From: DATFDN01 sp963756545
Lineage (GTDB): Bacteria; Pseudomonadota; Alphaproteobacteria; Acetobacterales; Acetobacteraceae
Length of the DNA stretch: 64,000 bases
Direction: 5' to 3'
Assembly (NCBI GenBank): GCA_963756545.1
Contig: CAVWNY010000002.1
Coordinates: 434,001-498,000, forward strand
Position numbers and translations under genes: made by a program. Below, piece after piece: positions 7,031 to 15,232 of this stretch (the first letter of the stretch is position 1; every line of letters begins with the position of its first letter). The notes beneath the pieces are model-generated. The model was not told the DNA's origin. It made no database searches and was given only the letters and a program-made list of their open reading frames with translations.

Positions 7031-7954
7031 ATGGCCAGCGATCCCTACGAAACCCTGGGCGTGAAACGCGACGCGAACGACGCGGCGATCCGTGCCGCCT
7101 ATCGCAAGCTCGCCAAGCGGTTCCACCCCGACCTCAATCCCGGCAAGCCCGAGGCGGCCGAGCGGTTCAAACAGATCAACGCCGCCAATGACATCCTCTC
7201 GGACCCGGACAAGCGCGCCCGCTTCGATCGCGGCGAGATCGACGCGGAGGGCAACGAGGTCCAGCGCGGCCCCACCTGGCGCGACTTCGCGGAGACGGCG
7301 GGGCGGCGGAAATACCGCGCCAACCCCGGCTTTGGCGCCGACGACCTCGACGACATTCTCGGCGCCGCCTTCGGGATGCGCGGCGGCTCAAGAGGCGCCG
7401 CCGGAGGCGGTCCCGGAGGGGGATTCGCCATGCGGGGCGCGGACGCGCAATACGCGCTCACGATCGGCTTCCGGGACGCGGCGACCGGCACCACGCGCCG
7501 CGTCACCCTGCCCGACGGCCGCACCCTGGACGTCCGCATCCCCGCCGGGGTGCGCGACGGTCACATCCTGCGACTGAAGGCGCAGGGCCATCCCGGCTAT
7601 GGCGAAGGCCCGCCCGGCGACGCACTGGTCGAAATAACGGTGGCGCCGGACAGGTTCTTCCGCCGCGAGGGCGACGACATCGTGCTCGATCTGCCCGTCA
7701 CGCTGCGCGAGGCGGTGCTCGGCACGTCGCTGGAGGTGCCGACGATCGGGGGCAAGGTCCGGCTGACCATCCCCCCCGGCTCCGGCACCGGGACGCGGCT
7801 GCGCCTGCGCGGGCGCGGCATCCACGAAGGGCATCAGTACGTGGTGCTGAACGTCGTGCTGCCGCCGGGCGACGAACCGGAACTGGCGGCGTTCCTCAAG
7901 ACGTGGGAGCCGCGCCACGCGGTCGACCCGCGTGCCGGGCTGGAGGAGGAGTGA
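7031..7954 (+). CDS. cbpA: DnaJ-class co-chaperone, CbpA type
   Basis: A 307-residue class-B J-protein. Its J-domain (residues 1-70) has the HPD motif at 32-34, which stimulates DnaK ATPase. A Gly-rich linker follows (~115-140) and then the two beta-barrel substrate-binding domains (PDGRTLDVRIPAGVRDG, LPVTLREAVLG, LRLRGRG). The zinc-finger of class-A DnaJ is absent, which fits CbpA. The next gene, starting directly after the stop, is the CbpM modulator, confirming the assignment. Confidence 0.9.
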   Translation: MASDPYETLGVKRDANDAAIRAAYRKLAKRFHPDLNPGKPEAAERFKQINAANDILSDPDKRARFDRGEIDAEGNEVQRGPTWRDFAETAGRRKYRANPGFGADDLDDILGAAFGMRGGSRGAAGGGPGGGFAMRGADAQYALTIGFRDAATGTTRRVTLPDGRTLDVRIPAGVRDGHILRLKAQGHPGYGEGPPGDALVEITVAPDRFFRREGDDIVLDLPVTLREAVLGTSLEVPTIGGKVRLTIPPGSGTGTRLRLRGRGIHEGHQYVVLNVVLPPGDEPELAAFLKTWEPRHAVDPRAGLEEE

Positions 7955-8263
7955 ATGCACATCGAGGCGGTAATCGCGCTGCTCGGCGACCTCGAACCGC
8001 CGGAGGTGCGGAGCTGGGTCGAGCGCGGCTGGGTGCAGCCAGACGCCGAGGGAGCGATCTGGGAATTCCGCGAGATCGACGTCGCCCGCGTGCGCCTGAT
8101 CCGCGATTTGCGCCACGAGATGGAGGTCGGCGAGGAGGCGATGCCGGTCGTGCTGTCACTGCTCGACCAGGTCTACGATCTGCGCGGCGCGCTGCGGCGC
8201 ATCGTGGACGCCGTGGAGGCGCAGGCGCCCGAGGTGCGTTCGGCGGTGATCGAGGCGCTTTAG
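7955..8263 (+). CDS. cbpM: chaperone modulator CbpM
   Basis: A 102-residue MerR-like helical protein (RSWVERGWVQPD, FREIDVARVRLIRDLRHEMEV, VLSLLDQVYDLRGAL). CbpM binds the J-domain of CbpA and inhibits its co-chaperone and DNA-binding activity. The ATG follows the cbpA stop with no gap (TGA-ATG), so translation is coupled. The function rests on both sequence and gene order. Confidence 0.87.
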   Translation: MHIEAVIALLGDLEPPEVRSWVERGWVQPDAEGAIWEFREIDVARVRLIRDLRHEMEVGEEAMPVVLSLLDQVYDLRGALRRIVDAVEAQAPEVRSAVIEAL

Positions 8264-8319
8264 GAAGTCGCGGTAAGTCGCGATTCCTCGCCCTGTCGGC
8301 GAAGGCCGACCACCCACGT

Positions 8320-8556
8320 CTAGTCAGGCAACGAATCCCAGACCACGCGCCGGTAGTTCAGCGATCGCGCCAAGTTCTCCACGAAGGCCCTCGCCTCGTC
8401 CACACTGGTCGCGATGTGCGAATCCTTCCATTCGCGACGCTCATTGGGGTGCTCGGGGTTGAGATCGCCCGTGTACTCCGCCTTGAAGAGGTCCTTCTCC
8501 ACCTGCCGGATGCGGGCGTGAAAGTCGCCGTTCGCACCGGGGGCCGTCGGTTCCAT
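8320..8556 (-). CDS. small hypothetical protein
   Basis: A 78-residue, charged, soluble protein with no signal or membrane segment (core: RIRQVEKDLFKAEYTGDLNPE, then DEARAFVENLARSL). The start at 8556 is chosen by the GAAGGA ribosome site. The longer antisense frame upstream overlaps the opposite-strand gene at 8666 and is a shadow. I do not recognise the family. It is convergent with cbpM and divergent from the next gene. Confidence 0.6.
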   Translation of the reverse strand: MEPTAPGANGDFHARIRQVEKDLFKAEYTGDLNPEHPNERREWKDSHIATSVDEARAFVENLARSLNYRRVVWDSLPD

Positions 8557-8665
8557 CGCGGGTGTCCTTCGACTGTTACCTGTCGCTAACGCAGACCGCG
8601 GGCGGCGGTTGGCAACCGCGCGGTTCGGACCCCGTTGGAGCCGACAGGATACGCCGAGGGAAACC

Positions 8666-9232
8666 ATGACCCGCGCGAGGCCCGAAACCCCGGTCGAGCA
8701 GCAATTGCGCGAGAGCGACGGCCTGCCCGGCCAGCGCGCCGCGCTGCCGCCCGGCACGCTGCCGGAGCCTGCGCCCGATCCGCAAGGCGACGAGAACCGC
8801 ACGCCGCCTCCCATCGAGGAGAGCGGCGCCGGGAATTGGGCGCGGATGATGGACCGGGCCCACGACGACGTGAGCCTCTCCGGCAACCGGCAACCCGTGC
8901 CGGCGCCAACGACTGACACCGCGATCGCATTCCAATCGGGGGGATCGGCCATGCCCGGCAGCGCAGTCAGCACCGACCACAAGTTCATCCGTCGCTGGGT
9001 CGAGGAGCGCCAGGGGCGGCCGACCAAGGTGCGCGGCACGGACAGTCGCGACGGCGAAGGCATCCTGCGGATCGACTTCCGCGAACCCGACGACAAGCTG
9101 GAGCCGATCTCGTGGGAGGAGTTCTTCGAGACGTTCGAGGACCGCAAGCTCGGCTTCCTGCATCAGGACGAGACAGCCGGGGGGAAGACGAGCCGGTTCT
9201 TCAAGTTCGTGCATCGCAACTCGGGTGGCTGA
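8666..9232 (+). CDS. hypothetical protein with disordered N-terminus and conserved C-terminal domain
   Basis: A 188-residue protein. Residues 1-~100 are Pro/Glu-rich and probably disordered. Residues ~105-188 form a compact domain (HKFIRRWVEERQGRP, GILRIDFREP, ISWEEFFETFED, LGFLHQDETAGG, FFKFVHR) that I remember as a small stand-alone domain of unknown function, sometimes mislabelled as a branching-enzyme relative. ATG 8666 has GAGGG 5 bases upstream and is preferred over the in-frame codon at 8609. It ends 5 bases before a strong convergent hairpin. Confidence 0.72.
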   Translation: MTRARPETPVEQQLRESDGLPGQRAALPPGTLPEPAPDPQGDENRTPPPIEESGAGNWARMMDRAHDDVSLSGNRQPVPAPTTDTAIAFQSGGSAMPGSAVSTDHKFIRRWVEERQGRPTKVRGTDSRDGEGILRIDFREPDDKLEPISWEEFFETFEDRKLGFLHQDETAGGKTSRFFKFVHRNSGG

Positions 9233-9236
9233 TCTT

Positions 9237-9262
9237 CACCTCTCCCGCAAGCGGGAGAGGTG
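9237..9262. terminator. perfect 12-bp inverted repeat, bidirectional terminator / dispersed repeat
   Basis: CACCTCTCCCGC-AA-GCGGGAGAGGTG is a perfect hairpin between two convergent genes (stop at 9232 plus, stop at 9269 minus). The core CTCTCCCGC...GCGGGAGAG is a very common intergenic repeat in proteobacteria. There is no T-run. Confidence 0.6.
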
Positions 9263-9268
9263 TGGCGC

Positions 9269-11716
9269 CTAATCCTCGTTCCTGCCCCGGACCAGCACCT
9301 CGCGCTTGCCGACGTGGTTGGCCGGCCCGACCACGCCCTCCTTTTCCATCTGTTCCACCAGCTTGGCGGCGCGGTTATAGCCGATGTTCAGGTGGCGCTG
9401 GATGAACGACGTGCTCGCCTTGCCCTCGCGCGCGACCACCGCGACCGCCTGCTCGAACAGCCCGCGCTCGCCGCCATCCCCGAGGCCGAGCCCCGGCAGC
9501 GCCCCGCCGGGATCGTCGTCGTCGAGTTCCGTGACCGCCTCCACGTAGGACGGCTCGCCCTGCTCGCGCAGGAACGCGACGACCCGTTCGACCTCCTGGT
9601 CGGAGACGAAGGGGCCGTGAACGCGCGTGATCCGCCCGCCGCCGGCCATGTAGAGCATGTCGCCCTGTCCCAGCAGTTGCTCGGCGCCCTGCTCGCCCAG
9701 AATGGTGCGGCTGTCGAACTTGCTGATGACCTGGAAGCTGATCCGCGTCGGGAAGTTGGCCTTGATCGTGCCGGTGATGACATCGACCGACGGGCGCTGC
9801 GTCGCCATGATGACGTGGATGCCGGCGGCGCGCGCCATCTGCGCCAGGCGCTGCACCGTGATCTCGATCTCCTTGCCGGCGACCATCATCAAATCCGCCA
9901 TCTCGTCCACCACGACGACGATCAGCGGCATCTGCTCCAGCGCGAGCGGCTGCTCCTCGAAGGTCGGGCGGCCGGTGTCGGGGTCGAACCCGGTCTGCAC
10001 CCGGCGGGTGACCACCTCGCCCTTGGTGCGCGCCTCCGTCACGCGGTCGTTGTAGCCGCCGATGTTGCGCACGCCGAGCTGGCTCATCCCGCGGTATCGC
10101 CGCTCCATCTCGCGCACCGTCCACTTCAGCGCCGTCACCGCTTTCGCCGGCTCCGTCACCACCGGGGCCATCAGGTGAGGGATGCCCTCGTAGGTCGAAA
10201 GCTCCAGCATCTTCGGGTCGATCATGATCAGCCTGCACTGGTCGGGCGAAAGCCGGTAGAGCAGGCTCAAGATCATCGCGTTCACGCCGACCGACTTGCC
10301 CGACCCGGTGGTGCCCGCGATCATCAGATGCGGCATCCGCTGAAGGTCGGCAACGACCGGGGCGCCGCCGATGTCCTTGCCGAGCGCGAGCGCGAGCCGC
10401 CCCGGATGGCGCTGCACGTCCTCGGCGGACAGCAGTTCCGACAGGAAGACGGTCTCGCGCTTGGCGTTCGGCACCTCGATGCCGATGACGTTGCGCCCCG
10501 GGACGGTGGCGATGCGCACCGCCGTCACCGACAGGCTGCGCGCCACGTCATCGGCCAAGCCGATCACGCGCGCGCTGCGGATGCCTGGGGCGGGCTCCAG
10601 TTCATAGAGCGTGACCACCGGCCCCGGCCGGATCTCGACGATCGTGCCCTGCACGCCGTAATCCGACAGCACCGTCTCCAGCAGCCGCGCGTTGGCCTCC
10701 AGCGCCTCCCGCGACGGGCCGGTGCCGGCGCGCACGGGCGCCGGCTTGAGCAGCGACAGCGGCGGGAAGCGCCAGCCGGGTTCGGCCAGCGGTAGATTCT
10801 GCTGGAGGGTCTTGGCGTGCGCCAGGGGTATCGCCTGAGCGGCCCGCAAAATGGGACGAACCGCGGCGATCGGGGTGCCGGGTGTGGACGAGGCCGAGGC
10901 GATGGCGGGGGAAGCGGACGGCTCCGCCTCCTCGTCGGCAGGCGGGACGGCGCGCCACGGGCGCTCGGTCAGCGCGCCGTGGCTGCCGCCGCGCGCGAAC
11001 AGCCGCACCAGCGACCGCGCCCCTCCCCCGGCGGCCTGGGTCGCCCGCGCCGTCATCAATGCCGCCATCCAGCCCGTGGAGACGGAGAAGCGGCCGACGG
11101 CGGTCAGCCCGCGCACGACGGCCCGCCACTCTCCGCCGGTCAGACCGCAGGCGAGCAGCAGCAGCGTGAGGGCCAACGCACAGCCAATCACAGCGATGAG
11201 CACGGCGCCGACCGGGCCGAGCACGCCGCGCCCCGCGGCCAGCGTTCCCTGCGCGAGCAGCCCGCCGACCGCGCCGCCGAGACCCGCCGAAGCCGGCCAC
11301 GGGATGGCCCGAGCCAGCGGAACGACCGAGAGTGCCGCCGCGAGAATCGGCACACCCGCCACGATGGCGAACAGACGCGCGACACGGCTGCCGACGCCGC
11401 GACGAGAGGCCATGCGCCAGGCGAGGCAGAGCATGGCCACGCCGGGCAGTGCGCCCGCTACTCCGAAGCCCTGCAGCAGCAGGTCGGCGACCACCGCTCC
11501 CACCGGCCCGGCGAGGTTATGCGCCCGCGCGTCCGAGGCGGTGTTGAGCGACGGGTCGCCCGCATTATAGCTCGCGAGCGCCACCAGCAGGACAAGCCCG
11601 CCCAGCCCGAGCGCGAGGCCCGTCAGTTCCGCCGCGCGCCGCTGGGCGAGCGCACGGATCGCGGGCGAGACGAAGTGGCGACCCTGGGGCGGGCCGGTGC
11701 GGGCGGCAGCAGCCAT
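9269..11716 (-). CDS. ftsK: DNA translocase FtsK
   Basis: An 815-residue FtsK, the septal DNA pump that clears chromosome ends during division and activates XerCD at dif. In order: four to five membrane helices (residues ~30-210), a Pro/Ala linker, the FtsK alpha domain (YGVQGTIVEIRPGPVVTLYELEPAPG), the motor with Walker A GTTGSGKS at ~468-475 and Walker B LIVVVVDEMADLM, and the C-terminal gamma winged helix (TSFIQRHLNIGYNRAAKLVEQME) that reads KOPS. Length is normal. Long open frames on the opposite strand through this gene are shadows caused by GC-rich codons. Confidence 0.96.
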   Translation of the reverse strand: MAAAARTGPPQGRHFVSPAIRALAQRRAAELTGLALGLGGLVLLVALASYNAGDPSLNTASDARAHNLAGPVGAVVADLLLQGFGVAGALPGVAMLCLAWRMASRRGVGSRVARLFAIVAGVPILAAALSVVPLARAIPWPASAGLGGAVGGLLAQGTLAAGRGVLGPVGAVLIAVIGCALALTLLLLACGLTGGEWRAVVRGLTAVGRFSVSTGWMAALMTARATQAAGGGARSLVRLFARGGSHGALTERPWRAVPPADEEAEPSASPAIASASSTPGTPIAAVRPILRAAQAIPLAHAKTLQQNLPLAEPGWRFPPLSLLKPAPVRAGTGPSREALEANARLLETVLSDYGVQGTIVEIRPGPVVTLYELEPAPGIRSARVIGLADDVARSLSVTAVRIATVPGRNVIGIEVPNAKRETVFLSELLSAEDVQRHPGRLALALGKDIGGAPVVADLQRMPHLMIAGTTGSGKSVGVNAMILSLLYRLSPDQCRLIMIDPKMLELSTYEGIPHLMAPVVTEPAKAVTALKWTVREMERRYRGMSQLGVRNIGGYNDRVTEARTKGEVVTRRVQTGFDPDTGRPTFEEQPLALEQMPLIVVVVDEMADLMMVAGKEIEITVQRLAQMARAAGIHVIMATQRPSVDVITGTIKANFPTRISFQVISKFDSRTILGEQGAEQLLGQGDMLYMAGGGRITRVHGPFVSDQEVERVVAFLREQGEPSYVEAVTELDDDDPGGALPGLGLGDGGERGLFEQAVAVVAREGKASTSFIQRHLNIGYNRAAKLVEQMEKEGVVGPANHVGKREVLVRGRNED

Positions 11717-12022
11717 GCGATTCGGAGCCTCGGTGCTCTTTCTGGCGGAGAACGCCCGCGTTATAGCCGGGCGCCGCCCGGCCCGGCTAGAAAACCTGCT
11801 CCCCCTGCACCGCGATATCCAGCCCCCCTCGCGCTCCTTGTCGCGGGAGATCCGCAGGCGACCGGCGGATTAGTCGCCTTCGGCTCCGCCCACATCACGA
11901 CCCCGCTATAGGCAAAGCTCGTGCCGAAGGCGATCGCCGGGGACTCCGATCAGAAGGGCGCCGCCGAGGCCTCGCAGTTCCTGGCCTGTTTGGCGAACGA
12001 CAGGCACAGGAGCGCTCGCGGG
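11717..12022. other. 306-bp intergenic region without a supported gene
   Basis: It lies upstream of ftsK and downstream of the cupredoxin gene. Both strands contain short coding-like stretches interrupted by stops. On the plus strand, a frame ending at the TAG near 11909 continues in register beyond it to about 12010. That could be a decayed gene, but I cannot name a parent. No clear terminator or operator was seen. Confidence 0.4.
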
Positions 12023-12391
12023 TCAGCCCTCGACGATAATCTGCCCACGCATGTGCGGGTGGATGCCACACATATAGTCAAAGGTGCCAGGCTGGTCGAA
12101 ACGGTGGGCGAAGCTCTCCCCCGTGTCCATCGGGTGGGACCGTAGGTTCAATGACGGGCAATAGATGCTGTGCGGGATATCGTCATTGTTTATCCATGTC
12201 ATTGTGGCGCCTTTCGCGATTGTCGCCGGCGTAGGCGAGAAAGTGAAGTTGTCGATCCGCACGATCGCGTCGGCCGCGCCGGCGCGGTTCGCGAGTGCGA
12301 GCGGTGCGAGGGCGATTATCGCGGCTCCCTCGGCGAACCGGCGCAGCAGGACGCGCCGGCCGTGATCGGCCAAGCTGATGATATCGGTCAT
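12023..12391 (-). CDS. periplasmic cupredoxin (amicyanin/plastocyanin-like)
   Basis: A 122-residue protein with a twin-arginine-like leader (RRVLLRRF followed by a hydrophobic stretch to about residue 40) and a single cupredoxin domain. The type-1 copper ligands are visible: His74 (IPHSIY) and the C-x2-H-x2-M loop with Cys108, His111 and Met114, the short loop of amicyanin-type proteins. It should carry single electrons or bind copper in the periplasm. It starts 11 bases after the metallophosphatase stop, in the same operon, facing an ECF sigma/anti-sigma pair. The redox partner is unknown. Confidence 0.88.
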   Translation of the reverse strand: MTDIISLADHGRRVLLRRFAEGAAIIALAPLALANRAGAADAIVRIDNFTFSPTPATIAKGATMTWINNDDIPHSIYCPSLNLRSHPMDTGESFAHRFDQPGTFDYMCGIHPHMRGQIIVEG

Positions 12392-12402
12392 GGCCGGGCC
12401 CC

Positions 12403-13323
12403 TCAGATCAGCGGCGTATCGACGATGGCGAGCGGCGCGTCGCTCCTGACCAGGCTCACTCGCGCGATGCCGAGGTGCTGGGCCAACTCGCCGGGGGGCA
12501 CCATCATCGGGCCGGGGCCCTTGGCGGTCCCCGGCGCGGGCTGCGGGAAGGCGGTGGAGCGGGCGGTGTGAAACGCCACATGCCCCTCCACCTTCTGCAT
12601 CACCTGGTGGATGTGCCCGTTCAGCACGGTAACGGAGCCGAACCGCTTCAGATGGCCGAGCGCCTGAACGCCATCGGCGGTGCCCCAGCCCCACGGCTCA
12701 TAGACGGTCCACAGCGGCACATGCGCCATCACCACGATCGGCGTGCTGGCGGACAGATGCGCGACGTCGTCCTCCAGCCACTCCAGTTGCGCTTGACCGA
12801 GATTGCCGAGTCCGTTGCCTTGCAGGTTCACCACGTTCACCAGCCCGATGAAGTGGACCCCGTCCGCATCGAAGCTGTACCAGCCGTCTCCCTTGGTGCC
12901 CTTGCCGAAGTGGTTGAGGTAGCTTTTGCCGTCCTCCTCCAGGATGTCGTGCTCGCCGGGCACCGTGTACGTGGTCAGCCGCGTTGCGTGCATCAACTGC
13001 TGGCAGGTGTCGAACTGCGACGGCTTCGACAGATGCGAGATGTCGCCCGTGTGGATCATGAAGGCCGGGCGGTCCGGCAGCGCCTCGACGTCCTTCAGCG
13101 CCTGCTGGAGCGTATCGGTCGTGCGCGGGTTGGCGGGCTTGTCAAAGCCGAGATGGCTGTCGCTGATCTGCACGAAACTGAATCCCGTCGTGGCAGCCTC
13201 GGCGCTGCCCAGCAGCCGCGCCCGTGGGACGCCGCCGGCGACGGTCCATACCATCGCCGTCCCGGCCCAGGTCATGCATTTCAGCATGCCGCGGCGATCG
13301 ATATTGCTGAAGTCGTTGGTCAT
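12403..13323 (-). CDS. exported metallophosphoesterase (calcineurin-like)
   Basis: A 306-residue protein with a Tat-type leader (DRRGMLKCMTWAGTAMVW, residues ~9-30) and a calcineurin-like phosphoesterase domain. The di-metal motifs run in order: QISDSHLGF, IHTGDISHL, VPGEHDIL (normally GNHD, here GEHD), VVMAHVPLW and LNGHIHQ. The Glu in place of Asn is a small deviation at a metal ligand. ATG 13323 follows GGAGAG. Its partners in the operon are a small secreted protein upstream and a cupredoxin downstream, so a role in periplasmic stress or metal homeostasis is inferred. The substrate is unknown. Confidence 0.85.
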   Translation of the reverse strand: MTNDFSNIDRRGMLKCMTWAGTAMVWTVAGGVPRARLLGSAEAATTGFSFVQISDSHLGFDKPANPRTTDTLQQALKDVEALPDRPAFMIHTGDISHLSKPSQFDTCQQLMHATRLTTYTVPGEHDILEEDGKSYLNHFGKGTKGDGWYSFDADGVHFIGLVNVVNLQGNGLGNLGQAQLEWLEDDVAHLSASTPIVVMAHVPLWTVYEPWGWGTADGVQALGHLKRFGSVTVLNGHIHQVMQKVEGHVAFHTARSTAFPQPAPGTAKGPGPMMVPPGELAQHLGIARVSLVRSDAPLAIVDTPLI

Positions 13324-13472
13324 GGAAGCTCTCCGCCCCTTGAGGTTAGCCGTGATCGGCTGAACGAAAGACCGCGCGGGTGACGCGTCTATTCCCCTCG
13401 AATGCGCTTTTCCCGAACACGCGGAAGCCGGCGTCGCCGCCGGCTTCCTGGGATCGATCGCAACGGATGTCG

Positions 13473-13709
13473 TCACTCCACGGCGCGGTCGCGCGGCACG
13501 TCGCGCCGGGCCATCGCATCGCGTCGCGCATCCGGGCGGACCTGGCTATGAAAGAACGGCCCCGCCCAGTCGGCCGGATTCGGCGAGCCGTTCTGGAAGA
13601 ACTGGGGCAACTCGTTCGGATTGTTGGTGAAGACGCTGCCTCCTTCCTGAGCGAAGGCAGGCGCGGCGAAAAGCACAACGGCGGCGGCGGCAAAGAGAAC
13701 GCGGGTCAT
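13473..13709 (-). CDS. small secreted hypothetical protein
   Basis: A 78-residue protein with a clean Sec signal peptide (hydrophobic residues 4-18, cleavage after AFA-Q at about 20). The mature part is short and polar (FTNNPNELPQFFQNGSPNPADW) with a basic tail. I do not recognise the family. It is the first gene of the operon with the metallophosphatase and cupredoxin and is divergent from the ECF sigma gene, so it may be a target of that sigma factor. Confidence 0.7.
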   Translation of the reverse strand: MTRVLFAAAAVVLFAAPAFAQEGGSVFTNNPNELPQFFQNGSPNPADWAGPFFHSQVRPDARRDAMARRDVPRDRAVE

Positions 13710-13760
13710 GGTCAGTCTCCGTAGCTTGATCGCCGGTCACAGCCGGCTGCCTCAAAGACC

Positions 13761-13786
13761 GGAACTGGGGCGAAGCCATTCCCGAT
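13761..13786 (+). promoter_or_regulatory. possible ECF-type promoter upstream of the sigma gene
   Basis: GGAACT (13761-13766) followed about 17 bases later by CGAT (13783-13786) resembles the GGAAC/CGT-type promoter read by many ECF sigma factors, and lies 75 bases upstream of the sigma gene. I found no matching GTTCC on the opposite strand for the divergent operon, so autoregulation is suggested but not shown. Confidence 0.3.
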
Positions 13787-13860
13787 GAAATATTCTAGAG
13801 TTGGCGGAATAGCGCCGCCGCTGGCGTGGTCTTCCACGCAAGGGTGGACGGGAGTGATCC

Positions 13861-14415
13861 TTGCGTGACGATGACGGCAGGCGCCAATTCGAGCTTCTCG
13901 CGCTACCGCACCTCGATGCGGCGTACAACTTGGCGCGCTGGCTGACCGGAGATCCGACCGACGCATCGGACGTCGTGCAGGAGGCTTATCTGCGCGCGTT
14001 CCGGTACTTCGATGCTTATAGAGGCGGGAACATGAGGGTGTGGCTGCTGACGATCGTGCGCAACAGCTTCTCGACGTGGGTGCGGCAGAACCGTTCCGCC
14101 CGGCTGGTTTTCTCGCCCGATTCTCCGGCCGCCGACGACGCGGAGGAGCCAATGTGGGCAACGCCTCCGCACGATCCGGAAGCAGAGCTGATCGCCCGCA
14201 TCGACGCGGCGACGCTCAATCGCCTGATGGCGCGCTTGCCAGCCGAGCATCGGGAAGTGCTGGTTTTGCGCGAGCTGGAGGACTTGTCCTATGGCGAGAT
14301 CGCGACCGTCACGGGCGCGCCGATCGGCACGGTGATGTCACGCCTCGCGCGGGCGCGCCTCGGCTTGCGCCGCCTATGGCTCGCCTCGGAAACGGAGAGC
14401 GCTCATGGACTGTGA
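13861..14415 (+). CDS. ECF RNA polymerase sigma factor
   Basis: A 184-residue ECF sigma factor. Region 2 covers ~14-80 (HLDAAYNLARWLTGD, DASDVVQEAYLRAFR, MRVWLLTIVRN) and region 4 covers ~125-178 (LPAEHREVLVLRELEDLSYGEIA, APIGTVMSRLARAR). There is no region 1 or 3. The start is TTG 13861, with GGGAGTG upstream; no ATG or GTG gives a better N-terminus. The downstream anti-sigma gene overlaps its end by 11 bases. The divergent metallophosphatase/cupredoxin operon is the likely target, by position. Confidence 0.92.
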   Translation: MRDDDGRRQFELLALPHLDAAYNLARWLTGDPTDASDVVQEAYLRAFRYFDAYRGGNMRVWLLTIVRNSFSTWVRQNRSARLVFSPDSPAADDAEEPMWATPPHDPEAELIARIDAATLNRLMARLPAEHREVLVLRELEDLSYGEIATVTGAPIGTVMSRLARARLGLRRLWLASETESAHGL

Positions 14416-15181
14416 GCACGCCGCGCCGTGGCTGCCGCTGATAACGGACGGCCCTCCCAACCTTCTGCGGCGCTGGCGGTTGCGGGCGCATCTGCGAGCC
14501 TGCGAGGGCTGCTCGGCTAAGATGGAGGAGATGCGCGCCATGCGTTCCGCGCTGCGCGAGACGCTGATTTATCACGAGGCTCCGCCCGGGCTTGCCGCAC
14601 GGATCGGCACCGCGCTCGCCCGTGAGACGGCTCCGACGCCCTTGCCGCTCCGGCGTCGCTGGCCGCGTCTTCCGATAACTGGCTTCTCGGTCGCCGGCGG
14701 CGGAGTGGTCGGGGCGCTGGCGGGGGTGGCCTTGATGCTGCTGGTGCAGGGCAACGGCGCGGGCAGGCTGCCCCTGCGGGACGCCGTGATCGACAGCCAC
14801 GTGCGATCGTTGATGGCCGGTCACCTCACCGATGTGCTGACCAGCGATCAGCACACCGTCAAGCCGTGGCTGTCGGCGCATATTGACGTCTCGCCGCCGG
14901 TCAAGGATCTGGCGAGGGAGGGGTTCCCGTTGATCGGTGGGCGGCTGGACTATGTGGACGGGCACCCAACGGCGGTGGTCGTCTACCGGCACGCCAAGCA
15001 TGTCATCAACCTGTTCGCCTGGGCTGCGCCAGGAGAGCCGGATGCGCCGATGCGTACCGAGACGCGGCAGGGGTTCAACATGGTAGTCTGGCGGGCGGGC
15101 GGGATCGCCTATACGGCGGTTTCGGACGTGGGGGCCGATCAACTGATGGACTTCGCGCGGGATGTGGCGGCGAGTGGATAG
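14405..15181 (+). CDS. membrane-anchored anti-sigma factor
   Basis: A 258-residue protein. Its cytoplasmic N-terminus carries a zinc anti-sigma motif H-x3-C-x2-C (HLRACEGC, about residues 30-37). One membrane helix follows (ITGFSVAGGGVVGALAGVALMLLV, ~97-118), then a periplasmic domain of ~140 residues (residues such as HVINLFAWAA, GFNMVVWRAGGIAYTAVSD). This periplasmic region matches anti-sigma proteins of the FecR/ChrR-unrelated type often paired with such ECFs. The 11-base overlap with the sigma gene shows it is the cognate partner. The signal sensed is unknown. Confidence 0.88.
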   Translation: MDCEHAAPWLPLITDGPPNLLRRWRLRAHLRACEGCSAKMEEMRAMRSALRETLIYHEAPPGLAARIGTALARETAPTPLPLRRRWPRLPITGFSVAGGGVVGALAGVALMLLVQGNGAGRLPLRDAVIDSHVRSLMAGHLTDVLTSDQHTVKPWLSAHIDVSPPVKDLAREGFPLIGGRLDYVDGHPTAVVVYRHAKHVINLFAWAAPGEPDAPMRTETRQGFNMVVWRAGGIAYTAVSDVGADQLMDFARDVAASG

Positions 15182-15232
15182 GACCGTCCATCAAACGTCG
15201 CCTGCTTTGACCTCGATTTCGCGAGGATCTGG

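Noticed and set aside
9260..10795. 511-codon plus-strand frame over ftsK
   Set aside because: It is antisense to the ftsK motor domain, His/Arg-rich, and has no ribosome site.
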